Source: Pseudomonadota bacterium
GTDB lineage: Bacteria; Pseudomonadota; Alphaproteobacteria; Micropepsales; Micropepsaceae
DNA length: 31,558 nt
Direction: 5' to 3'
Assembly (NCBI GenBank): GCA_021808875.1
Contig: JAKBAU010000010.1
Span: 1-31,558 of the forward strand
Shown: piece after piece, positions 16,826-23,013 of the stretch
Numbering within the stretch: position 1 is the first letter of the stretch
How the letters are laid out: each line of letters starts with the position of its first letter
Notes under the pieces: generated by a model
Databases searched by the model: none
What the model saw: only the letters and a program-made list of their open reading frames with translations
What the model was told of the DNA's origin: nothing
Translations under genes and position numbers: made by a program

Positions 16826-19263
16826 CGCTGTGTCTCCAGGTTTCGCAGGGCGGGGATCAGATCGGCCGCCCAACCGGCGTCCCGCAGGCGCAGCCAGGCG
16901 GAGAGGAAGCCATCGCGTCCGTGCTCGGCGAGCAGGCGCTCAATGGCGGCCTGGTCGGACTTCGATGATGCGGCGGTAAAGGCCAGCGCGACGTCGCCGA
17001 GGCCCAATTCGAACAGGCGATTGCCGCGTCGCGATTGGCAGTAGTAGTCGCGCTTGGGCGTCGCTCTCGCGAGGATTTCGATCTGCCGGTCGTTCAGGCC
17101 GAAGCGGCGGTAGATGGCGGTGATCTGCGGCTCGATCGCGCGCTCGTTCGGCAGGAACAGCCGCGTCGGGCAACTCTCGATGATGGCGGGCGCAATCGCG
17201 CTGCCATCGATATCCGAGAGGGATTGGGTGGCGAAAATGACGCTCGCGTTCTTCTTGCGCAGCGTCTTCAGCCATTCGCGGAGCTGGCCTGCGAATCCTT
17301 CGTCATCGAGGGCGAGCCAGCCTTCATCGACGATCAGCAGCGTTGGACGCCCGTCGAGCCGGCCCTCGATGCGGTGGAAGAGATACGCCAGCACGGCGGG
17401 CGCCGCGCCGGTGCCGATGAGGCCCTCGGTCTCAAACGCCTGGACACTGGCTTCGCCGAGACGTTCGGCCTCGGAGTCGAGCAGGCGGCCGTAGGGACCG
17501 CCGAGACAATAGGATTGCAAGGCACGCTTCAGGGCCTGCGATTGCAGCAGTACCGACAACCCGGTCAGCGTACGTTCCGCGATCGGCGCGCTGGCAAGCG
17601 ACGAGAGCGCCGACCACAGGTGATCCTTCGCCTCCGGCGTGACGCTGATCTTCTCGCGCGCGAGGATGGCGGCGATCCATTCCGCCGCCCAGCCGCGTTC
17701 GGCCGCATCGTCGATCAAAGCCAGCGGCTGCAAAGCCACGGGTTCGGTCGCATCGCCGGACAGAGCCCCGCCGAGATCATGCCAGTCGCCGCCCATCGCG
17801 AGCGCTGCGGCACGGATCGAGCCGCCGAAATCGAAGGCGAATATTTGTGAGCCGGCGTATCGGCGGAACTGCAACGCCATCAGCGCGAGCAGCACCGACT
17901 TGCCGGCGCCGGTCGGCCCGACCACGAGCGTGTGTCCGACATCTCCAACATGGAGGCTGAATCGAAACGGCGTCGAGCCTTCGGTCCGCGCGAAGAACAG
18001 TGGCGGCGCCTTGAAATGCTCGTCGCGCGCTGGGCCGGCCCAGACAGCCGAGAGCGGGATCACGTGCGCGATGTTGAGCGTCGAGACCGGCGGCTGCCGG
18101 ACATTGGCGTAGGCATGGCCGGGCAACGACCCGAGCCACGCTTCGACCACGTTGACCGTCTCGACCATGCAGGTGAAATCGCGGCCCTGGATGACCTTCT
18201 CGACCAGACGCAGCTTTTCGTCGGCGCTGCGCGGATCGTTGTCCCAGACTGTGACGGTCGCGGTGACGTAAGCCTGCCCGATAACGTCCGAACCCAACTC
18301 CTGGAGGGCGGCATCCGCGTCCATCGCCTTGTTGTGCGCGTCGGTGTCGAGCAGGGCCGACGCCTCGTTGGTCATCACCTCCTTGAGGATCGCGGCGATG
18401 GACTTGCGCTTGGCGAACCATTGCCGCCGGATCTTCGTCAGCAGCTTCGTCGCATCGGTCTTGTCGAGCATGATCGCGCGGGTAGACCAGCGATACGGGA
18501 AGGCGAGCCGATTGAGCTCATCGAGAAGCCCTGGCGTGGTCGAAGTCGGGAAGCCGACGACGGTCAGCACGCGCAAGTGCGCCGCGCCGAGCATCGGCTC
18601 CAAGCCGCCGGTCAGTGGCTGGTCGGCCAGCACTGCGTCGAGGTGCATGGGAATTTCGGGCACGCGGACGCGCTGGTGTTTGGTCGAGATGGTGGCGTGC
18701 AGATAGGTCAGCGTTTCGGCGTCATCGAGCCACGCGCTCTCGGGCATGAAACCCTCGACAAGCTGAAGCACGCGACCAGTGCGATCGATGAAGCCGCGCA
18801 ACGCTTCGCGGGCATTGGCCCCTTCGGCCCGCTCACGCCCCTCGTAGAGGAAACGCTCGGCGCGGGCGGCGTCTTCGGCGGGCGGCAAATAGAGGAACGT
18901 CAGGAAGTAGCTGGATTCGAAGTGAACGCCTTCCTCTTCGAATTCCGCCTTGCGCTCAGCCTCGACGAGGGCCGACGCCGCGTCGGAAAAACGGCTTTCC
19001 GGATAATGGAAGGTGGGATGGCGCTGGGCCTCGACGAAGACCGCCCATCCCGATCCCAGGCGCCGCAACGCATTGTTCAGCCGCCCGGCGACGGCGACGA
19101 GTTCGGCCGGCACCGCGCTATCCAGATCGGGACCGCGGAAGCGCGCCGTGCGCTGGAAGCTGCCATCCTTGTTGAGGACGACGCCTTCGTCGACCAGCGC
19201 CGCCCAGGGCAGGAAATCCGCGAGGCGGGTCGTCGGGCGGCGATATTCGGCGAGGTTCATCAT
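16822..19263 (-). CDS. trbE: TrbE/VirB4-like T4SS ATPase
   Basis: 813 residues. The N-terminal CagE/TrbE/VirB domain begins LAEYRRPTTRLADFLPWAAL; the C-terminal motor has Walker A VVGPTGAGKS near 447-456 and Walker B LLIVDEGWLAL near 641-650, followed by the FATQSLSDI sensor motif. VirB4 proteins energise pilus assembly and substrate transfer at the inner membrane. Length is normal. It starts 24 bases after the trbD stop, one of the few non-overlapping junctions in the operon, and overlaps trbJ by ATGA. Confidence 0.96.
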   Translation of the reverse strand: MMNLAEYRRPTTRLADFLPWAALVDEGVVLNKDGSFQRTARFRGPDLDSAVPAELVAVAGRLNNALRRLGSGWAVFVEAQRHPTFHYPESRFSDAASALVEAERKAEFEEEGVHFESSYFLTFLYLPPAEDAARAERFLYEGRERAEGANAREALRGFIDRTGRVLQLVEGFMPESAWLDDAETLTYLHATISTKHQRVRVPEIPMHLDAVLADQPLTGGLEPMLGAAHLRVLTVVGFPTSTTPGLLDELNRLAFPYRWSTRAIMLDKTDATKLLTKIRRQWFAKRKSIAAILKEVMTNEASALLDTDAHNKAMDADAALQELGSDVIGQAYVTATVTVWDNDPRSADEKLRLVEKVIQGRDFTCMVETVNVVEAWLGSLPGHAYANVRQPPVSTLNIAHVIPLSAVWAGPARDEHFKAPPLFFARTEGSTPFRFSLHVGDVGHTLVVGPTGAGKSVLLALMALQFRRYAGSQIFAFDFGGSIRAAALAMGGDWHDLGGALSGDATEPVALQPLALIDDAAERGWAAEWIAAILAREKISVTPEAKDHLWSALSSLASAPIAERTLTGLSVLLQSQALKRALQSYCLGGPYGRLLDSEAERLGEASVQAFETEGLIGTGAAPAVLAYLFHRIEGRLDGRPTLLIVDEGWLALDDEGFAGQLREWLKTLRKKNASVIFATQSLSDIDGSAIAPAIIESCPTRLFLPNERAIEPQITAIYRRFGLNDRQIEILARATPKRDYYCQSRRGNRLFELGLGDVALAFTAASSKSDQAAIERLLAEHGRDGFLSAWLRLRDAGWAADLIPALRNLETQR

Positions 19264-19287
19264 CGGGCGATGTCCATTGAGGGGGCC

Positions 19288-19566
19288 TCAGACGCCGAGA
19301 TGGCCGGGGATGCGCAGATGGCGGCGCACCACATCGACGAACATCGGATCGCGCTTCGCCGCCCAAACCGCGGCAGTGTGTCCGATCACCCAAAGCAGCA
19401 GCCCGGGGATCCACAGGCGAAGGCCGAGGCCCAGTGCCGCGGCCAATGTCCCGTTCAGGATCGCAACGGCGCGAGGCGCCCCGCCGAGCAGGATCGGCTC
19501 GGTCAGCGCCCGGTGAACGGAAGCGACGAAGCCTGGAACGGTTTCGTCGGCGGCCAGCGTCGCCAT
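19288..19566 (-). CDS. trbD: TrbD/VirB3-like membrane protein
   Basis: 92 residues: MATLAADETVPGF, the conserved HRALTEPILLGGAPRA motif, then two adjacent hydrophobic segments (VAILNGTLAAALGLGLRLWIP, GLLLWVIGHTAAVWAAK) and the ending DPMFVDVVRRHLRIPGHL. This is a typical TrbD. The start ATG shares its A with the trbC TGA; the frame also extends upstream across trbC, but that part is not protein-like. It acts with TrbE in pilus biogenesis. Confidence 0.94.
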   Translation of the reverse strand: MATLAADETVPGFVASVHRALTEPILLGGAPRAVAILNGTLAAALGLGLRLWIPGLLLWVIGHTAAVWAAKRDPMFVDVVRRHLRIPGHLGV

Positions 19567-19895
19567 CAGATGAGCGCCCCGCCGCCGAAGGAGAAGAACG
19601 ACAGGAAGAAGCTCGACGCGGCGAACGCGATCGACAGGCCGAAGACGATTTGAATCAAGCGGCGGAAGCCGCCGGAGGTGTCGCCAAACGCCAGGGTCAG
19701 CCCGGTGACGATGATGATGATCACCGCGAGGATCTTGGCCACCGGCCCTTCGACCGATTGCAGTATCTGATTGAGCGGTTGCTCCCATGGCATGTTCGAG
19801 CCGGCGGCCCATGCGGGGGCGCTGGTCAGCGCCACGAAGCCGATCGCGGCGGCGGTGGCGATATGCTGGCGGATGGGAAACGGTCGGCGGATCAT
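19566..19895 (-). CDS. trbC: TrbC/VirB2-like pilin precursor
   Basis: 109 residues: a long signal peptide with likely cleavage after SAPAWA (residue 30), then two hydrophobic segments (AKILAVIIIIVTGLTLAFG and LIQIVFGLSIAFAASSFFLSFF) joined by the short basic loop DTSGGFRR. This matches VirB2/TrbC pilins, which are extracted from the membrane to build the conjugative pilus. It overlaps trbB by ATGA and trbD by one base. Confidence 0.94.
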   Translation of the reverse strand: MIRRPFPIRQHIATAAAIGFVALTSAPAWAAGSNMPWEQPLNQILQSVEGPVAKILAVIIIIVTGLTLAFGDTSGGFRRLIQIVFGLSIAFAASSFFLSFFSFGGGALI

Positions 19896-20890
19896 GGCTG
19901 GTCTCCTGCTGGTGAAATTGCGTAGTCGCCGGCCTGTCCCAGCCCGGTGACCTGGACGAGTTCCGAGAGCCGCCGCTCCGATCCGCGGCCTGTCAGCACC
20001 GCGACCACGTTGATGGTTTCGGCGATGAGGGCGCGCGGAATGGTGATGACGGCTTCCTGGATGAGCTGCTCAAGGCGGCGCAGCGCGCCGATGCCCGTGC
20101 CGGCGTGGATGGTGCCGATGCCGCCGGGATGGCCGGTGCCCCAGGCCTTGAGGAGATCGAGCGCCTCGGCGCCGCGCACCTCGCCGATCGGGATTCGGTC
20201 GGGGCGCAGCCGCAGCGAGGAGCGCACGAGATCGGAGAGTGAAACGACGCCGTCCTTGGTGCGAAGCGCGACCAGGTTGGGCGCCTGGCATTGAAGTTCG
20301 CGGGTATCTTCGATCAGCACCACGCGGTCGGCGGTCTTGGCGACCTCGGCGAGCAAGGAGTTGGTGAGGGTGGTCTTGCCGGTCGAGGTGCCGCCCGCGA
20401 CGAGGATGTTGCGGCGTTCGGCGACCGCGCGGCGCAGCACCGCGGCTTGCGCCGGCGTCATGATGCCGGCGGCGGCGTAATCATCGAGCGTGAAGACTGC
20501 GACAGCGGGCTTGCGGATCGCGAATGCCGGGGCCGCCACGACCGGCGGCAGAAGGCCCTCGAACCGCTCCCCCGTCTCGGGCAACTCGGCTGAGACGCGC
20601 GGCGCGCCGGCGTGAACCTCGGCGCCGACATGGTGGGCGACGAGGCGAACGATGCGCTCGCCGTCGGCGGCCGAGAGGCGCTCTCCCGTGTCGGCCAATC
20701 CGGTCGACAATCTGTCGACCCAGAGTCTTCCGTCGGGGTTCAGCATTACTTCGACGATTGCCGGGTCTTCGAGGAAGGCGGCGATCGCCGGACCGAGGGC
20801 GGTGCGCAGCATGCGCGCGCCTCGTGAAACCGCCTCGGACTGGAAGGACTGGACCGCCACGTTCGACCCCGCTTCGAGCCGACCGCACAT
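19892..20890 (-). CDS. trbB: TrbB/VirB11-like T4SS ATPase
   Basis: 332 residues from the ATG at 20890. It carries the VirB11 set: Walker [12 protein letters not shown] near 165-174, [12 protein letters not shown] (Asp box), [31 protein letters not shown], and [12 protein letters not shown] (His box). It drives pilus biogenesis with TrbE. The N-terminus is uncertain: there is no good ribosome binding site before 20890, and the GTG of SNVAVQSFQ is a plausible later start. In related elements copG lies directly upstream; here about 8.3 kb of opposite-strand cargo intervenes. Confidence 0.95.
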   Translation of the reverse strand: MCGRLEAGSNVAVQSFQSEAVSRGARMLRTALGPAIAAFLEDPAIVEVMLNPDGRLWVDRLSTGLADTGERLSAADGERIVRLVAHHVGAEVHAGAPRVSAELPETGERFEGLLPPVVAAPAFAIRKPAVAVFTLDDYAAAGIMTPAQAAVLRRAVAERRNILVAGGTSTGKTTLTNSLLAEVAKTADRVVLIEDTRELQCQAPNLVALRTKDGVVSLSDLVRSSLRLRPDRIPIGEVRGAEALDLLKAWGTGHPGGIGTIHAGTGIGALRRLEQLIQEAVITIPRALIAETINVVAVLTGRGSERRLSELVQVTGLGQAGDYAISPAGDQP

Positions 20891-20910
20891 CGCGATCGGT
20901 GATGGGGACG

Positions 20911-20941
20911 ATTAGAAAGGGCAGGATTTGAGGCGGTTCAA
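20911..20941 (-). promoter_or_regulatory. Weak candidate promoter for the trb operon
   Basis: On the minus strand, TTGAAC (20941-20936) and TCTAAT (20916-20911) lie 19 bases apart, about 20 bases before the trbB ATG. The spacing is longer than ideal. I list it because the operon is separated from copG by the cargo and needs some promoter here. Confidence 0.25.
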
Positions 20942-21257
20942 CAAGCGTTTGAGGGGTGTGGGGTTCTGGCGTGTAGAGACAGGCCGGCGGCGCATGCAAC
21001 TGTCAGAAAATGGTCCCCTTCGCGCCCAGTCTCGCCAGTTGGCCGCCGCTTTGGGCTGGCCAGAACCGGACATTGGCTGTGGGGCCCTGGCCGGCCGTCA
21101 TGAGTGGAAAGCGGACTGTGAGCTTTGGCTTTGATGAACCAAGAAGCAGACACGGCCCAATAATTACCGCGTTCGCCTCGTTGGAACCGGTGCTTCTCTA
21201 AATGAGCCCGTCCGTCTTCTCATCCGCCAATCTGTCTGTCCGCGTTTCCATGTTTGA
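20942..21257. other. Gene-free junction between trbB and the tnpA remnant
   Basis: I see no convincing gene. The short open frames lack ribosome binding sites and protein-like composition. The sequence TGTCAGAAAATGGTCCCC near 21000-21017 resembles the GGGG...TCAGAAAA form of a Tn3-family terminal repeat, consistent with the tnpA remnant nearby, but I found no matching partner. Confidence 0.4.
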
Positions 21258-21438
21258 GCCTTGTTCCCAGACATCTTGGACGTGGCCGGCATCCCGCCCG
21301 ACCTGATGCGCCACGTGGCTCCGCTCGGATGGGAACACATCAGTCTCACCGGCGACTATGTCTGGGCCGCCGACGCTCAGCCCGGTTCCGGTCTGGCCAG
21401 GCCGCTCCGCGAACGGCCGTGGCTGCTGGCAGCATGAA
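21258..21438 (+). pseudogene. C-terminal remnant of a Tn3/Tn21-family transposase
   Basis: Sixty codons are open from 21258 to TGA at 21438. They contain DLMRHVAPLGWEHISLTGDYVW followed by a Leu/Arg-Pro tail, which matches the end of Tn21-type TnpA (SPLGWEHINLTGDYLW, then KFRPLR). A stop lies directly upstream in frame (21255-21257) and the catalytic DDE region is absent, so only the last about 60 of roughly 980 residues survive. It marks past transposition at the left edge of the cargo. Confidence 0.75.
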
Positions 21439-21693
21439 TTCTACGTCCGTTCGCACGAACCGGACGCAGAGAGCACTTTCGTGTCCTGACCCCTGACGTA
21501 GGGCCAGTTCACCGTCATTGCCGAACTGGCCGAGGCCAACGGCACCCCTGTGTCGTGGGTAGCCCGCGTTCTGGTGCCTACGACGTCATGCTCCGCGAAC
21601 TCCATGGCGTGCCCCTCTCGCAACGAGAACGAAGAAAATTCCGCACAGCCGACGACGCCTTACAAAATCTGGGGGGATACCGGGGTAGCTTTC
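21439..21693. other. Gene-poor stretch with a possible frameshifted small gene
   Basis: A hairpin-like sequence (GTCCGTTCG-CA-CGAACCGGAC) lies at 21446-21465. One frame then reads FTVIAELAEANGTPVSWVAR (about 21500-21570) and another frame continues AYDVMLRELHGVPLSQRERR. The protein-like character of both suggests a decayed small gene, perhaps a ribbon-helix-helix protein, with a frameshift near 21575. I cannot identify it firmly. Confidence 0.25.
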
Positions 21694-21723
21694 TTGTCAG
21701 CAGGCACTTAGTCTGCTTATGCA
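21694..21723 (+). promoter_or_regulatory. Candidate promoter for the small ORF and WYL gene
   Basis: TTGTCA (21694-21699) and TATGCA (21718-21723) are separated by 18 bases and precede the 38-residue ORF. The inverted repeat AGCAG/CTGCT (21699-21703 and 21713-21717) sits in the spacer and could be an operator for the WYL regulator. The elements are visible; the function is inferred. Confidence 0.4.
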
Positions 21724-21737
21724 ATGGAGTGCGAACG

Positions 21738-21854
21738 ATGTTCAAATTTGTGGGTTGGGTGGTCGTGACAGGTTTCGGGCTCTATGGACTGGTAAAATTC
21801 GTCAAGGAGCATGTCGTATCCGAAGTTCACGAGGCACCTCGCGCAACAGGCTGA
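21738..21854 (+). CDS. Possible small membrane protein, 38 residues
   Basis: MFKFVGWVVVTGFGLYGLVKF followed by a short charged tail. One hydrophobic segment spans residues about 4-20. GGAG lies 8 bases before the ATG, and a promoter-like sequence is just upstream. The stop is 7 bases before the chosen WYL start, so the two would be co-transcribed. Its size makes chance possible. If real, it could be a membrane partner of the cargo system or an unrelated leader peptide. Confidence 0.45.
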   Translation: MFKFVGWVVVTGFGLYGLVKFVKEHVVSEVHEAPRATG

Positions 21855-21861
21855 ACGACGC

Positions 21862-22848
21862 ATGCCAAGGAAACAAAATCAAGAATCTCGGCCACGCGAT
21901 AAGTTGCTGAGCCTCTATCAGCGATTGACACTCGACGGACGAAAGCACTTTCAGGTGGACGTCGCCCGAGATCTTGGTTGTTCACCACAAACGGTGACCC
22001 GTCTGATCAGTGTGATCGAGACACATCTGGGTAAAGACGTAGAAATCGAAGAGGGGTTGGAAGATCGCCGACGGTACTACCGCCTGCGATCCTCGACCGA
22101 GGAGAAGGCGTTGGGGTTCTCGTTCGAGGAGCTCCGCTATTTGGCCATCTGCCGTGATCTCGCCGCACCCTTCCTTCCAGAAGGTGTTGCCAGTCGCATC
22201 AATCGCAGCCTGACCACGTTGGCGTTGCAATTGGGCGAGGGGCCTGCACTCACCGTGGCGGGGGAGCAGATCGGATTCCGGAGCAAGGGGTTCATCGACT
22301 ATACGCCGCACTTTCCGACGATTGCTACTCTTCGCCAAGCGATTGAAAAGCGCCAGATTTGCGAGGTTGTATACCGCGCTGGCGGACGGGAAAACGACAA
22401 CACCTATAGATATGCGCCGGGGCGAATTCTGGCGATGAGCGGCACTCTATATATGCTGGGCTACCGTCTGTCGGAACGCTCACTGCTGCCGGAGCGCCCG
22501 ACTACATTTTCTGTGCACCGTATCAAGCAAGTCGTGCCGACCGGTGAACATTTCCGGTTCAATGCAGCCGATGGCGATGCGAGAGCGTTCGGTCTCAATT
22601 GGCACGAGCCGAGACGCATCGCGGTGCACATCGCTCCCGAGGCCGTCGATTATGTTCGCGACCGCGTGTGGAGCGATGACCAGACCATCGAGGAGCACAA
22701 CGACGGTAGTATTACGCTCACCGTTACTACCACCAGCGAGAAAGAACTGAAAGCTTGGGTTTGGAGCTTTGGCGGGGCCGCCACGATCAACCCTGATGGT
22801 GAAGCTGCTATCCGAGGGGATTATCAGATGCAGAGGAGGTTGGGGTGA
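21862..22848 (+). CDS. WYL-domain transcriptional regulator (wHTH-WYL-WCX, BrxR/CapW-like layout)
   Basis: 328 residues. A winged HTH occupies about 12-75 (HFQVDVARDLGCSPQTVTRLIS, then a wing ending RRRYYRLR). The WYL domain is about 150-235 (IEKRQICEVVYRAGG, YRYAPGRILAMSGTLYMLGYR, FSVHRIKQV), and a WCX-like C-terminal domain lies near 250-320. The layout and length match BrxR/CapW-type regulators, which repress anti-phage operons and are thought to sense a nucleic-acid ligand. The canonical WYL triad reads LYMLGY here. The start is a choice: ATG 21862 follows the small ORF stop, while ATG 21811 has AAGGAG only one base away and overlaps the small ORF. It is the first clear gene of the cargo module. 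Confidence 0.9.
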   Translation: MPRKQNQESRPRDKLLSLYQRLTLDGRKHFQVDVARDLGCSPQTVTRLISVIETHLGKDVEIEEGLEDRRRYYRLRSSTEEKALGFSFEELRYLAICRDLAAPFLPEGVASRINRSLTTLALQLGEGPALTVAGEQIGFRSKGFIDYTPHFPTIATLRQAIEKRQICEVVYRAGGRENDNTYRYAPGRILAMSGTLYMLGYRLSERSLLPERPTTFSVHRIKQVVPTGEHFRFNAADGDARAFGLNWHEPRRIAVHIAPEAVDYVRDRVWSDDQTIEEHNDGSITLTVTTTSEKELKAWVWSFGGAATINPDGEAAIRGDYQMQRRLG

Positions 22849-22860
22849 CTTGGGGAAAAA

Positions 22861-22872
22861 TTGGCGCGCCAA
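22861..22872. promoter_or_regulatory. Perfect palindrome, possible WYL operator
   Basis: TTGGCGCGCCAA is a perfect 12-base palindrome starting 12 bases after the WYL stop and about 90 bases before the candidate promoter of the effector genes. A dimeric regulator could bind it. The sequence is seen; the role is inferred. Confidence 0.35.
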
Positions 22873-22951
22873 ACGTCCTGTTTGATTTGCTGCGGAATTA
22901 CGCCCCGAACATCGACTGGTTTGCCGTGGTACTTGTGGATGCTACCTCTTG

Positions 22952-22993
22952 TTGCAAGGCTCGAAATTCTTCTCGTTAATAATCAGCGTTAAC
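22952..22993 (+). promoter_or_regulatory. Candidate promoter of the effector operon
   Basis: TTGCAA (22952-22957) and TTAATA (22976-22981) lie 18 bases apart, 32 bases before the ATG of the nuclease-like gene. GTTAAT (22975-22980) and GTTAAC (22988-22993) flank the -10 region as a near-inverted repeat, a possible repressor site. The stretch is visibly AT-richer than the genes around it. Confidence 0.45.
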
Positions 22994-23013
22994 CCCAAGA
23001 AAAAGTCTCTGAC

